Source of the DNA: Crossaster papposus
Taxonomy: Eukaryota; Echinodermata; Asteroidea; Velatida; Solasteridae
Length of the DNA stretch: 64,000 bases
Direction of reading: 5' to 3'
Assembly (NCBI GenBank): GCA_037893245.1
Contig: JBAIAA010000695.1
Location: 62,001 to 126,000, forward strand
Shown here piece by piece: positions 1-12,410 of this stretch. A model generated the notes under the pieces. It searched no databases, was not told where the DNA came from, and was given only the letters and a program-made list of their open reading frames with translations. A program made the translations under genes and the position numbers. Every line of letters starts with the position of its first letter. Position 1 is the stretch's first letter.

Positions 1-703
1 GAAAGAAGTGTGCATAATAAATATGTAAAGGGAAAGAAGTGTGCATAAGAAATATGTAAAGGGAAAGAAGTGTGCATAAGAAATATGTAAAGGGAGAGAA
101 GAAGTGTGCATAAGAAATATGTAAAGGGAAAGAAGTGTGCATAAGAAATATGTAAAGGGAAAGAAGTGTGCATAAGAAATATGTAAAGGGAAAGAAGTGT
201 GCATAAGAAATATGTAAAGGGAAAGAAGTGTGCATAAGAAATATGTAAAGGGAAAGAAGTGTGCATAAGAAATATGTAAAGGGAAAGAAGTGTGCATAAG
301 AAATATGTAAAGGGAAAGAAGTGTGCATAAGAAATATGTAAAGGGAAAGAAGTGTGCATAAGAAATATGTAAAGGGAAAGAAGTGTGCATAAGAAATATG
401 TAAAGGGAAAGAAGTGTGCATAAGAAATATGTAAAGGGAAAGAAGTGTGCATAAGAAATATGTAAAGGGAAAGAAGTGTGCATAAGAAATATGTAAAGGG
501 AAAGAAGTGTGCATAAGAAATATGTAAAGGGAAAGAAGTGTGCATAAGAAATATGTAAAGGGAAAGAAGTGTGCATAAGAAATATGTAAAGGGAAAGAAG
601 TGTGCATAAGAAATATGTAAAGGGAAAGAAGTGTGCATAAGAAATATGTAAAGGGAAAGAAGTGTGCATAAGAAATATGTAAAGGGAAAGAAGTGTGCAT
701 AAG
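1..703 (+). repeat. Left-edge A run
   Basis: Contains only A units; the window opens inside a monomer. One early copy has G31 to T and one copy (81-114) is 3 bp longer. From 115 to 703 there are 19 consecutive 31-bp copies with no variant seen. Confidence 0.95.
81..114 (+). repeat. 34-bp A variant
   Basis: The purine tract reads GGGAGAGAAGAAGTG, adding 3 bp relative to GGGAAAGAAGTG. It is the only copy of this length variant seen. Confidence 0.9.
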
Positions 704-873
704 AAATAAACACATGATGTCGGGACAAGCCCTCGAGTTAAATATGTAAAGGGAAAGAAGTGTGCATAAGAAATAAACACATGATGTGGGAACAAGCCCT
801 CGAGTTAAATATGTAAAGGGAAAGAAGTGTGCATAAGAAATAAACACATGATGTGGGAACAAGCCCTCGAGTT
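704..873 (+). repeat. B cluster, 3 copies at 67-bp spacing
   Basis: The first copy is TCGGGA type and the next two are TGGGAA type. This sets the pattern of the left 5.5 kb. Confidence 0.96.
771..806 (+). repeat. Reference B unit (36 bp, TGGGAA type)
   Basis: B shares its first five bases (AAATA) with A and then diverges. It holds AATAAA at unit positions 2-7, the near-palindrome CACATGATGTG (5-bp arms around one G) and an XhoI site CTCGAG near its right end. It has 14 A, 8 G, 7 C and 7 T, so it lacks the strong G-over-C bias of A. The CTCGAG supplies a CpG that A lacks. On the minus strand it has one TAA at its junction with the next A, which closes only one of three frames. Confidence 0.96.
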
Positions 874-1338
874 AAATATGTAAAGGGAAAGAAGTGTGCA
901 TAAGAAATATGTAAAGGGAAAGAAGTGTGCATAAGAAATATGTAAAGGGAAAGAAGTGTGCATAAGAAATATGTAAAGGGAAAGAAGTGTGCATAAGAAA
1001 TATGTAAAGGGAAAGAAGTGTGCATAAGAAATATGTAAAGGGAAAGAAGTGTGCATAAGAAATATGTAAAGGGAAAGAAGTGTGCATAAGAAATATGTAA
1101 AGGGAAAGAAGTGTGCATAAGAAATATGTAAAGGGAAAGAAGTGTGCATAAGAAATATGTAAAGGGAAAGAAGTGTGCATAAGAAATATGTAAAGGGAAA
1201 GAAGTGTGCATAAGAAATATGTAAAGGGAAAGAAGTGTGCATAAGAAATATGTAAAGGGAAAGAAGTGTGCATAAGAAATATGTAAAGGGAAAGAAGTGT
1301 GCATAAGAAATATGTAAAGGGAAAGAAGTGTGCATAAG

Positions 1339-1374
1339 AAATAAACACATGATGTGGGAACAAGCCCTCGAGTT
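1339..1374 (+). repeat. Single B, TGGGAA type
   Basis: Lies 635 bp after the start of the previous cluster. The A to its right reads GGAAAGAAATGTG, a one-base variant. Confidence 0.95.
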
Positions 1375-2149
1375 AAATATGTAAAGGGAAAGAAATGTGC
1401 ATAAGAAATATGTAAAGGGAAAGAAGTGTGCATAAGAAATATGTAAAGGGAAAGAAGTGTGCATAAGAAATATGTAAAGGGAAAGAAGTGTGCATAAGAA
1501 ATATGTAAAGGGAAAGAAGTGTGCATAAGAAATATGTAAAGGGAAAGAAGTGTGCATAATAAATATGTAAAGGGAAAGAAGTGTGCATAAGAAATATGTA
1601 AAGGGAAAGAAGTGTGCATAAGAAATATGTAAAGGGAAAGAAGTGTGCATAAGAAATATGTAAAGGGAAAGAAGTGTGCATAAGAAATATGTAAAGGGAA
1701 AGAAGTGTGCATAAGAAATATGTAAAGGGAAAGAAGTGTGCATAAGAAATATGTAAAGGGAAAGAAGTGTGCATAAGAAATATGTAAAGGGAAAGAAGTG
1801 TGCATAAGAAATATGTAAAGGGAAAGAAGTGTGCATAAGAAATATGTAAAGGGAAAGAAGTGTGCATAAGAAATATGTAAAGGGAAAGAAGTGTGCATAA
1901 GAAATATGTAAAGGGAAAGAAGTGTGCATAAGAAATATGTAAAGGGAAAGAAGTGTGCATAAGAAATATGTAAAGGGAAAGAAGTGTGCATAAGAAATAT
2001 GTAAAGGGAAAGAAGTGTGCATAAGAAATATGTAAAGGGAAAGAAGTGTGCATAAGAAATATGTAAAGGGAAAGAAGTGTGCATAAGAAATATGTAAAGG
2101 GAAAGAAGTGTGCATAAGAAATATGTAAAGGGAAAGAAGTGTGCATAAG

Positions 2150-2319
2150 AAATAAACACATGATGTCGGGACAAGCCCTCGAGTTAAATATGTAAAGGGA
2201 AAGAAGTGTGCATAAGAAATAAACACATGATGTGGGAACAAGCCCTCGAGTTAAATATGTAAAGGGAAAGAAGTGTGCATAAGAAATAAACACATGATGT
2301 GGGAACAAGCCCTCGAGTT
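2150..2319 (+). repeat. B cluster, 3 copies
   Basis: TCGGGA, TGGGAA, TGGGAA. A rare GCATCAG variant A follows at about 2,564. The same cluster and the same variant recur exactly 1,100 bp downstream. Confidence 0.96.
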
Positions 2320-3249
2320 AAATATGTAAAGGGAAAGAAGTGTGCATAAGAAATATGTAAAGGGAAAGAAGTGTGCATAAGAAATATGTAAAGGGAAAGA
2401 AGTGTGCATAAGAAATATGTAAAGGGAAAGAAGTGTGCATAAGAAATATGTAAAGGGAAAGAAGTGTGCATAAGAAATATGTAAAGGGAAAGAAGTGTGC
2501 ATAAGAAATATGTAAAGGGAAAGAAGTGTGCATAAGAAATATGTAAAGGGAAAGAAGTGTGCATCAGAAATATGTAAAGGGAAAGAAGTGTGCATAAGAA
2601 ATATGTAAAGGGAAAGAAGTGTGCATAAGAAATATGTAAAGGGAAAGAAGTGTGCATAAGAAATATGTAAAGGGAAAGAAGTGTGCATAAGAAATATGTA
2701 AAGGGAAAGAAGTGTGCATAAGAAATATGTAAAGGGAAAGAAGTGTGCATAAGAAATATGTAAAGGGAAAGAAGTGTGCATAAGAAATATGTAAAGGGAA
2801 AGAAGTGTGCATAAGAAATATGTAAAGGGAAAGAAGTGTGCATAAGAAATATGTAAAGGGAAAGAAGTGTGCATAAGAAATATGTAAAGGGAAAGAAGTG
2901 TGCATAAGAAATATGTAAAGGGAAAGAAGTGTGCATAAGAAATATGTAAAGGGAAAGAAGTGTGCATAAGAAATATGTAAAGGGAAAGAAGTGTGCATAA
3001 GAAATATGTAAAGGGAAAGAAGTGTGCATAAGAAATATGTAAAGGGAAAGAAGTGTGCATAAGAAATATGTAAAGGGAAAGAAGTGTGCATAAGAAATAT
3101 GTAAAGGGAAAGAAGTGTGCATAAGAAATATGTAAAGGGAAAGAAGTGTGCATAAGAAATATGTAAAGGGAAAGAAGTGTGCATAAGAAATATGTAAAGG
3201 GAAAGAAGTGTGCATAAGAAATATGTAAAGGGAAAGAAGTGTGCATAAG

Positions 3250-3419
3250 AAATAAACACATGATGTCGGGACAAGCCCTCGAGTTAAATATGTAAAGGGA
3301 AAGAAGTGTGCATAAGAAATAAACACATGATGTGGGAACAAGCCCTCGAGTTAAATATGTAAAGGGAAAGAAGTGTGCATAAGAAATAAACACATGATGT
3401 GGGAACAAGCCCTCGAGTT
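3250..3419 (+). repeat. B cluster, 3 copies (1,100-bp repeat of 2,150)
   Basis: Same subtype order as the cluster at 2,150, with the GCATCAG marker at about 3,664. 1,100 bp equals 32 A plus 3 B. Confidence 0.95.
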
Positions 3420-4039
3420 AAATATGTAAAGGGAAAGAAGTGTGCATAAGAAATATGTAAAGGGAAAGAAGTGTGCATAAGAAATATGTAAAGGGAAAGA
3501 AGTGTGCATAAGAAATATGTAAAGGGAAAGAAGTGTGCATAAGAAATATGTAAAGGGAAAGAAGTGTGCATAAGAAATATGTAAAGGGAAAGAAGTGTGC
3601 ATAAGAAATATGTAAAGGGAAAGAAGTGTGCATAAGAAATATGTAAAGGGAAAGAAGTGTGCATCAGAAATATGTAAAGGGAAAGAAGTGTGCATAAGAA
3701 ATATGTAAAGGGAAAGAAGTGTGCATAAGAAATATGTAAAGGGAAAGAAGTGTGCATAAGAAATATGTAAAGGGAAAGAAGTGTGCATAAGAAATATGTA
3801 AAGGGAAAGAAGTGTGCATAAGAAATATGTAAAGGGAAAGAAGTGTGCATAAGAAATATGTAAAGGGAAAGAAGTGTGCATAAGAAATATGTAAAGGGAA
3901 AGAAGTGTGCATAAGAAATATGTAAAGGGAAAGAAGTGTGCATAAGAAATATGTAAAGGGAAAGAAGTGTGCATAAGAAATATGTAAAGGGAAAGAAGTG
4001 TGCATACAAAATATGTAAAGGGAAAGAAGTGTGCATAAG

Positions 4040-4075
4040 AAATAAACACATGATGTGGGAACAAGCCCTCGAGTT
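4040..4075 (+). repeat. Single B, TGGGAA type
   Basis: Absent from the matching place in the preceding 1,100-bp copy (expected near 2,940), so the two copies differ here. The A two units to its left has a CATACAAAAT variant. Confidence 0.94.
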
Positions 4076-5377
4076 AAATATGTAAAGGGAAAGAAGTGTG
4101 CATAAGAAATATGTAAAGGGAAAGAAGTGTGCATAAGAAATATGTAAAGGGAAAGAAGTGTGCATAAGAAATATGTAAAGGGAAAGAAGTGTGCATAAGA
4201 AATATGTAAAGGGAAAGAAGTGTGCATAAGAAATATGTAAAGGGAAAGAAGTGTGCATAAGAAATATGTAAAGGGAAAGAAGTGTGCATAAGAAATATGT
4301 AAAGGGAAAGAAGTGTGCATAAGAAATATGTAAAGGGAAAGAAGTGTGCATAAGAAATATGTAAAGGGAAAGAAGTGTGCATAAGAAATATGTAAAGGGA
4401 AAGAAGTGTGCATAAGAAATATGTAAAGGGAAAGAAGTGTGCATAAGAAATATGTAAAGGGAAAGAAGTGTGCATAAGAAATATGTAAAGGGAAAGAAGT
4501 GTGCATAAGAAATATGTAAAGGGAAAGAAGTGTGCATAAGAAATATGTAAAGGGAAAGAAGTGTGCATAAGAAATATGTAAAGGGAAAGAAGTGTGCATA
4601 AGAAATATGTAAAGGGAAAGAAGTGTGCATAATAAATATGTAAAGGGAAAGAAGTGTGCATAAGAAATATGTAAAGGGAAAGAAGTGTGCATAAGAAATA
4701 TGTAAAGGGAAAGAAGTGTGCATAAGAAATATGTAAAGGGAAAGAAGTGTGCATAAGAAATATGTAAAGGGAAAGAAGTGTGCATAAGAAATATGTAAAG
4801 GGAAAGAAGTGTGCATAAGAAATATGTAAAGGGAAAGAAGTGTGCATAAGAAATATGTAAAGGGAAAGAAGTGTGCATAAGAAATATGTAAAGGGAAAGA
4901 AGTGTGCATAAGAAATATGTAAAGGGAAAGAAGTGTGCATAAGAAATATGTAAAGGGAAAGAAGTGTGCATAAGAAATATGTAAAGGGAAAGAAGTGTGC
5001 ATAAGAAATATGTAAAGGGAAAGAAGTGTGCATAAGAAATATGTAAAGGGAAAGAAGTGTGCATAAGAAATATGTAAAGGGAAAGAAGTGTGCATAAGAA
5101 ATATGTAAAGGGAAAGAAGTGTGCATAAGAAATATGTAAAGGGAAAGAAGTGTGCATAAGAAATATGTAAAGGGAAAGAAGTGTGCATAAGAAATATGTA
5201 AAGGGAAAGAAGTGTGCATAAGAAATATGTAAAGGGAAAGAAGTGTGCATAAGAAATATGTAAAGGGAAAGAAGTGTGCATAAGAAATATGTAAAGGGAA
5301 AGAAGTGTGCATAAGAAATATGTAAAGGGAAAGAAGTGTGCATAAGAAATATGTAAAGGGAAAGAAGTGTGCATAAG

Positions 5378-5547
5378 AAATAAACACATGATGTCGGGAC
5401 AAGCCCTCGAGTTAAATATGTAAAGGGAAAGAAGTGTGCATAAGAAATAAACACATGATGTGGGAACAAGCCCTCGAGTTAAATATGTAAAGGGAAAGAA
5501 GTGTGCATAAGAAATAAACACATGATGTGGGAACAAGCCCTCGAGTT
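5378..5547 (+). repeat. B cluster, 3 copies
   Basis: TCGGGA, TGGGAA, TGGGAA. It follows a run of about 42 A units. Confidence 0.96.
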
Positions 5548-5919
5548 AAATATGTAAAGGGAAAGAAGTGTGCATAAGAAATATGTAAAGGGAAAGAAGT
5601 GTGCATAAGAAATATGTAAAGGGAAAGAAGTGTGCATAAGAAATATGTAAAGGGAAAGAAGTGTGCATAAGAAATATGTAAAGGGAAAGAAGTGTGCATA
5701 AGAAATATGTAAAGGGAAAGAAGTGTGCATAAGAAATATGTAAAGGGAAAGAAGTGTGCATAAGAAATATGTAAAGGGAAAGAAGTGTGCATAAGAAATA
5801 TGTAAAGGGAAAGAAGTGTGCATAAGAAATATGTAAAGGGAAAGAAGTGTGCATAAGAAATATGTAAAGGGAAAGAAGTGTGCATAAGAAATATGTAAAG
5901 GGAAAGAAGTGTGCATAAG

Positions 5920-6022
5920 AAATAAACACATGATGTGGGAACAAGCCCTCGAGTTAAATATGTAAAGGGAAAGAAGTGTGCATAAGAAATAAACACATGA
6001 TGTGGGAACAAGCCCTCGAGTT
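5920..6022 (+). repeat. B pair, both TGGGAA type
   Basis: Two B units 67 bp apart with no TCGGGA copy in front. It resembles the tail of a larger cluster. Confidence 0.95.
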
Positions 6023-6549
6023 AAATATGTAAAGGGAAAGAAGTGTGCATAAGAAATATGTAAAGGGAAAGAAGTGTGCATAAGAAATATGTAAAGGGAA
6101 AGAAGTGTGCATAAGAAATATGTAAAGGGAAAGAAGTGTGCATAAGAAATATGTAAAGGGAAAGAAGTGTGCATAAGAAATATGTAAAGGGAAAGAAGTG
6201 TGCATAAGAAATATGTAAAGGGAAAGAAGTGTGCATAAGAAATATGTAAAGGGAAAGAAGTGTGCATAAGAAATATGTAAAGGGAAAGAAGTGTGCATAA
6301 GAAATATGTAAAGGGAAAGAAGTGTGCATAAGAAATATGTAAAGGGAAAGAAGTGTGCATAAGAAATATGTAAAGGGAAAAAAGTGTGCATAAGAAATAT
6401 GTAAAGGGAAAGAAGTGTGCATAAGAAATATGTAAAGGGAAAGAAGTGTGCATAAGAAATATGTAAAGGGAAAGAAGTGTGCATAAGAAATATGTAAAGG
6501 GAAAGAAGTGTGCATAAGAAATATGTAAAGGGAAAGAAGTGTGCATAAG

Positions 6550-6592
6550 AAATATGTAAAGGGAAAGAAGTGTGGAAAGAAGTGTGCATAAG
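6550..6592 (+). repeat. 43-bp A variant with a 12-bp internal duplication
   Basis: GAAAGAAGTGTG is present twice in a row inside one monomer. Consistent with slippage or short-homology repair. Only one copy was seen. Confidence 0.9.
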
Positions 6593-6964
6593 AAATATGT
6601 AAAGGGAAAGAAGTGTGCATAAGAAATATGTAAAGGGAAAGAAGTGTGCATAAGAAATATGTAAAGGGAAAGAAGTGTGCATAAGAAATATGTAAACGGA
6701 AAGAAGTGTGCATAAGAAATATGTAAAGGGAAAGAAGTGTGCATAAGAAATATGTAAAGGGAAAGAAGTGTGCATAAGAAATATGTAAAGGGAAAGAAGT
6801 GTGCATAAGAAATATGTAAAGGGAAAAAAGTGTGCATAAGAAATATGTAAAGGGAAAGAAGTGTGCATAAGAAATATGTAAAGGGAAAGAAGTGTGCATA
6901 AGAAATATGTAAAGGGAAAGAAGTGTGCATAAGAAATATGCAAAGGGAAAGAAGTGTGCATAAG

Positions 6965-7000
6965 AAATAAACACATGATGTCGGGACAAGCCCTCGAGTT
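6965..7000 (+). repeat. Single B, TCGGGA type
   Basis: Stands 315 bp ahead of a five-B cluster. A GTATGCAAAGG-like A variant (ATGC for ATGT) precedes it; this pairing recurs at many later single B units. Confidence 0.95.
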
Positions 7001-7279
7001 AAATATGTAAAGGGAAAGAAGTGTGCATAAGAAATATGTAAAGGGAAAGAAGTGTGCATAAAAAATATGTAAAGGGAAAGAAGTGTACATAAGAAATATG
7101 TAAAGGGAAAGAAGTGTGCATAAGAAATATGTAAAGGGAAAGAAGTGTGCATAAGAAATATGTAAAGGGAAAGAAGTGTGCATAAGAAATATGTAAAGGG
7201 AAAAAAGTGTGCATAAGAAATATGTAAAGGGAAAGAAGTGTGCATAAGAAATATGTAAAGGGAAAGAAGTGTGCATAAG

Positions 7280-7583
7280 AAATAAACACATGATGTCGGG
7301 ACAAGCCCTCGAGTTATATATGTAAAGGGAAAGAAGTGTGCATAAGAAATAAACACATGATGTGGGAACAAGCCCTCGAGTTAAATATGTAAAGGGAAAG
7401 AAGTGTGCATAAGAAATAAACACATGATGTGGGAACAAGCCCTCGAGTTAAATATGTAAAGGGAAAGAAGTGTGCATAAGAAATAAACACATGATTTGGG
7501 AACAAGCCCTCGAGTTAAATATGTAAAGGGAAAGAAGTGTGCATAAGAAATAAACACATGATGTGGGAACAAGCCCTCGAGTT
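7280..7583 (+). repeat. B cluster, 5 copies
   Basis: The first is TCGGGA and the fourth is the GATTTGGG subtype. The A after the first B starts ATATATGT instead of AAATATGT. It opens a 2,462-bp block that recurs at 26,131. Confidence 0.96.
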
Positions 7584-8141
7584 AAATATGTAAAGGGAAA
7601 GAAGTGTGCATAAGAAATATGTAAAGGGAAAGAAGTGTGCATAAGAAATATGTAAAGGGAAAGAAGTGTGCATAAGAAATATGTAAAGGGAAAGAAGTGT
7701 GCATAAAAAATATGTAAAGGGAAAGAAGTGTGCATAAGAAATATGTAAAGGGAAAGAAGTGTGCATAAGAAATATGTAAAGGGAAAGAAGTGTGCATAAG
7801 AAATATGTAAAGGGAAAGAAGTGTGCATAAGAAATATGTAAAGGGAAAGAAGTGTGCATAAGAAATATGTAAACGGAAAGAAGTGTGCATAAGAAATATG
7901 TAAAGGGAAAGAAGTGTGCATAAGAAATATGTAAAGGGAAAGAAGTGTGCATAAGAAATATGTAAAGGGAAAGAAGTGTGCATAAGAAATATGTAAAGGG
8001 AAAGAAGTGTGCATAAGAAATATGTAAAGGGAAAGAAGTGTGCATAAGAAATATGTAAAGGGAAAGAAGTGTGCATAAGAAATATGTAAAGGGAAAGAAG
8101 TGTGCATAAGAAATATGCAAAGGGAAAGAAGTGTGCATAAG

Positions 8142-8177
8142 AAATAAACACATGATGTCGGGACAAGCCCTCGAGTT
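8142..8177 (+). repeat. Single B, TCGGGA type
   Basis: Lies 862 bp after the start of the preceding five-B cluster and 532 bp before the next one. Confidence 0.95.
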
Positions 8178-8673
8178 AAATATGTAAAGGGAAAGAAGTG
8201 TGCATAAGAAATATGTAAAGGGAAAGAAGTGTGCATAACAAATATGTAAAGGGAAAGAAGTGTACATAAGAAATATGTAAAGGGAAAGAAGTGTGCATAA
8301 GAAATATGTAAAGGGAAAGAAGTGTGCATAAGAAATATGTAAAGGGAAAGAAGTGTGCATAAGAAATATGTAAAGGGAAAGAAGTGTGCATAAGAAATAT
8401 GTAAAGGGAAAGAAGTGTGCATAAGAAATATGTAAAGGGAAAGAAGTGTGCATAAGAAATATGTAAAGGGAAAAAAGTGTGCATAAGAAATATGTAAAGG
8501 GAAAGAAGTGTGCATAAGAAATATGTAAAGGGAAAGAAGTGTGCATAAGAAATATGTAAAGGGAAAGAAGTGTGCATAAGAAATATGTAAAGGGAAAGAA
8601 GTGTGCATAAGAAATATGTAAAGGGAAAGAAGTGTGCATAAGAAATATGTAAAGGGAAAGAAGTGTGCATAAG

Positions 8674-8977
8674 AAATAAACACATGATGTCGGGACAAGC
8701 CCTCGAGTTAAATATGTAAAGGGAAAGAAGTGTGCATAAGAAATAAACACATGATGTGGGAACAAGCCCTCGAGTTAAATATGTAAAGGGAAAGAAGTGT
8801 GCATAAGAAATAAACAAATGATGTGGGAACAAGCCCTCGAGTTAAATATGTAAAGGGAAAGAAGTGTGCATAAGAAATAAACACATGATGTGGGAACAAG
8901 CCCTCGAGTTAAATATGTAAAGGGAAAGAAGTGTGCATAAGAAATAAACACATGATGTGGGAACAAGCCCTCGAGTT
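8674..8977 (+). repeat. B cluster, 5 copies, CAAATG in third place
   Basis: The third copy reads AAACAAATGATG for AAACACATGATG. The same subtype in the same place occurs at 12,107, 27,525 and 33,097, each followed 831 bp later by a four-B cluster. Confidence 0.95.
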
Positions 8978-9504
8978 AAATATGTAAAGGGAAAGAAGTG
9001 TGCATAAGAAATATGTAAAGGGAAAGAAGTGTGCATAAGAAATATGTAAAGGGAAAGAAGTGTGCATAAGAAATATGTAAAGGGAAAGAAGTGTGCATAA
9101 GAAATATGTAAAGGGAAAGAAGTGTGCATAAAAAATATGTAAAGGGAAAGAAGTGTGCATAAGAAATATGTAAAGGGAAAGAAGTGTGCATAAGAAATAT
9201 GTAAAGGGAAAGAAGTGTGCATAAGAAATATGTAAAGGGAAAGAAGTGTGCATAAGAAATATGTAAAGGGAAAGAAGTGTGCATAAGAAATATGTAAACG
9301 GAAAGAAGTGTGCATAAGAAATATGTAAAGGGAAAGAAGTGTACATAAGAAATATGTAAAGGGAAAGAAGTGTGCATAAGAAATATGTAAAGGGAAAGAA
9401 GTGTGCATAAGAAATATGTAAAGGGAAAGAAGTGTGCATAAGAAATATGTAAAGGGAAAGAAGTGTGCATAAGAAATATGTAAAGGGAAAGAAGTGTGCA
9501 TAAG

Positions 9505-9741
9505 AAATAAACACATGATGTCGGGACAAGCCCCCGAGTTAAATATGTAAAGGGAAAGAAGTGTGCATAAGAAATAAACACATGATGTGGGAACAAGCCC
9601 TCGAGTTAAATATGTAAAGGGAAAGAAGTGTACATAAGAAATAAACACATGATGTGGGAACAAGCCCTCGAGTTAAATATGTAAAGGGAAAGAAGTGTGC
9701 ATAAGAAATAAACACATGATGTGGGAAAAAGCCCTCGAGTT
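9505..9741 (+). repeat. B cluster, 4 copies, last GGGAAAAAG
   Basis: The first copy has CCCCCGAG and so lacks the XhoI site. The fourth has GGGAAAAAGCC for GGGAACAAGCC. The A between the second and third, and others nearby, carry TGTACAT. Confidence 0.95.
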
Positions 9742-10268
9742 AAATATGTAAAGGGAAAGAAGTGTGCATAAGAAATATGTAAAGGGAAAGAAGTGTGCAT
9801 AAGAAATATGTAAAGGGAAAGAAGTGTGCATAAGAAATATGTAAAGGGAAAGAAGTGTGCATAAGAAATATGTAAAGGGAAAGAAGTGTGCATAAGAAAT
9901 ATGTAAAGGGAAAGAAGTGTGCATAAGAAATATGTAAAGGGAAAGAAGTGTGCATAAGAAATATGTAAAGGGAAAGAAGTGTGCATAAGAAATATGTAAA
10001 GGGAAAGAAGTGTGCATAAGAAATATGTAAAGGGAAAGAAGTGTGCATAAGAAATATGTAAAGGGAAAGAAGTGTGCATAAGAAATATGTAAAGGGAAAG
10101 AAGTGTGCATAAGAAATATGTAAAGGGAAAGAAGTGTGCATAAGAAATATGTAAAGGGAAAGAAGTGTGCATAAGAAATATGTAAAGGGAAAGAAGTGTG
10201 CATAAGAAATATGTAAAGGGAAAGAAGTGTGCATAAGAAATATGTAAAGATAAAGAAGTGTGCATAAG

Positions 10269-10371
10269 AAATAAACACATGATGTGGGAACAAGCCCTCG
10301 AGTTAAATATGTAAAGGGAAAGAAGTGTGCATAAGAAATAAACACATGATGTGGGAACAAGCCCTCGAGTT
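10269..10371 (+). repeat. B pair, TGGGAA type
   Basis: Lies 630 bp before the next four-B cluster, the distance expected for the last two members of a five-B cluster that has lost its first three. Confidence 0.94.
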
Positions 10372-10898
10372 AAATATGTAAAGGGAAAGAAGTGTGCATA
10401 AGAAATATGTAAAGGGAAAGAAGTGTGCATAAGAAATATGTAAAGGGAAAGAAGTGTGCATAAGAAATATGTAAAGGGAAAGAAGTGTGCATAAGAAATA
10501 TGTAAAGGGAAAGAAGTGTGCATAAAAAATATGTAAAGGGAAAGAAGTGTGCATAAGAAATATGTAAAGGGAAAGAAGTGTGCATAAGAAATATGTAAAG
10601 GGAAAGAAGTGTGCATAAGAAATATGTAAAGGGAAAGAAGTGTGCATAAGAAATATGTAAAGGGAAAGAAGTGTGCATAAGAAATATGTAAACGGAAAGA
10701 AGTGTGCATAAGAAATATGTAAAGGGAAAGAAGTGTACATAAGAAATATGTAAAGGGAAAGAAGTGTGCATAAGAAATATGTAAAGGGAAAGAAGTGTGC
10801 ATAAGAAATATGTAAAGGGAAAGAAGTGTGCATAAGAAATATGTAAAGGGAAAGAAGTGTGCATAAGAAATATGTAAAGGGAAAGAAGTGTGCATAAG

Positions 10899-11135
10899 AA
10901 ATAAACACATGATGTCGGGACAAGCCCTCGAGTTAAATATGTAAAGGGAAAGAAGTGTGCATAAGAAATAAACACATGATGTGGGAACAAGCCCTCGATT
11001 TAAATATGTAAAGGGAAAGAAGTGTACATAAGAAATAAACACATGATGTGGGAACAAGCCCTCGAGTTAAATATGTAAAGGGAAAGAAGTGTGCATAAGA
11101 AATAAACACATGATGTGGGAAAAAGCCCTCGAGTT
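10899..11135 (+). repeat. B cluster, 4 copies, last GGGAAAAAG
   Basis: The second copy has CTCGATTT (XhoI site lost), a mark shared with the cluster at 12,938. The fourth copy has the GGGAAAAAG mark. Confidence 0.95.
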
Positions 11136-11631
11136 AAATATGTAAAGGGAAAGAAGTGTGCATAAGAAATATGTAAAGGGAAAGAAGTGTGCATAAGAAA
11201 TATGTAAAGGGAAAGAAGTGTGCATAAGAAATATGTAAAGGGAAAGAAGTGTGCATAAGAAATATGTAAAGGGAAAGAAGTGTGCATAAGAAATATGTAA
11301 AGGGAAAGAAGTGTGCATAAGAAATATGTAAAGGGAAAGAAGTGTGCATAAGAAATATGTAAAGGGAAAGAAGTGTGCATAAGAAATATGTAAAGGGAAA
11401 GAAGTGTGCATAAGAAATATGTAAAGGGAAAGAAGTGTGCATAAGAAATATGTAAAGGGAAAGAAGTGTGCATAAGAAATATGTAAAGGGAAAGAAGTGT
11501 GCATAAGAAATATGTAAAGGGAAAGAAGTGTGCATAAGAAATATGTAAAGGGAAAGAAGTGTGCATAAGAAATATGTAAAGGGAAAGAAGTGTGCATAAG
11601 AAATATGTAAAGGGAAAGAAGTGTGCATAAG

Positions 11632-11734
11632 AAATAAACACATGATGTGGGAACAAGCCCTCGAGTTAAATATGTAAAGGGAAAGAAGTGTGCATAAGAA
11701 ATAAACACATGATGTGGGAACAAGCCCTCGAGTT
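11632..11734 (+). repeat. B pair, TGGGAA type
   Basis: Two copies 67 bp apart, 733 bp after the start of the preceding four-B cluster. Confidence 0.95.
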
Positions 11735-12106
11735 AAATATGTAAAGGGAAAGAAGTGTGCATAAGAAATATGTAAAGGGAAAGAAGTGTGCATAAGAAAT
11801 ATGTAAAGGGAAAGAAGTGTGCATAAGAAATATGTAAAGGGAAAGAAGTGTGCATAAGAAATATGTAAAGGGAAAGAAGTGTGCATAAGAAATATGTAAA
11901 GGGAAAGAAGTGTGCATAAGAAATATGTAAAGGGAAAGAAGTGTGCATAAGAAATATGTAAAGGGAAAGAAGTGTGCATAAGAAATATGTAAAGGGAAAG
12001 AAGTGTGCATAAGAAATATGTAAAGGGAAAGAAGTGTGCATAAGAAATATGTAAAGGGAAAGAAGTGTGCATAAGAAATATGTAAAGGGAAAGAAGTGTG
12101 CATAAG

Positions 12107-12410
12107 AAATAAACACATGATGTCGGGACAAGCCCTCGAGTTAAATATGTAAAGGGAAAGAAGTGTGCATAAGAAATAAACACATGATGTGGGAACAAGC
12201 CCTCGAGTTAAATATGTAAAGGGAAAGAAGTGTGCATAAGAAATAAACAAATGATGTGGGAACAAGCCCTCGAGTTAAATATGTAAAGGGAAAGAAGTGT
12301 GCATAAGAAATAAACACATGATGTGGGAACAAGCCCTCGAGTTAAATATGTAAAGGGAAAGAAGTGTGCATAAGAAATAAACACATGATGTGGGAACAAG
12401 CCCTCGAGTT
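12107..12410 (+). repeat. B cluster, 5 copies, CAAATG in third place
   Basis: Same order as the cluster at 8,674 and the same 831 bp to the next four-B cluster. Confidence 0.95.

Larger units (their letters stand above)
7280..9741 (+). repeat. Higher-order block, left copy (2,462 bp)
   Basis: Order: five B, 862 bp to a single B, 532 bp to a five-B cluster with CAAATG in third place, 831 bp to a four-B cluster ending in GGGAAAAAG. All four spacings and the listed subtype order are reproduced at 26,131-28,592, 18,851 bp away. Confidence 0.88.

Noticed and set aside
704-740. B as a relic of an inserted mobile element
   Set aside because: B is 36 bp with no terminal inverted repeats, no target-site duplication beyond the AAATA shared with A, and always the same junctions. 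It behaves as a satellite unit.
740-810. Minus-strand 3' splice site at each B (pyrimidine tract, CTTAT branch-like site, then AG in CTCGAG)
   Set aside because: The AG is preceded by G, a disfavoured base, and no matching 5' site or exon is visible. Not enough to annotate.
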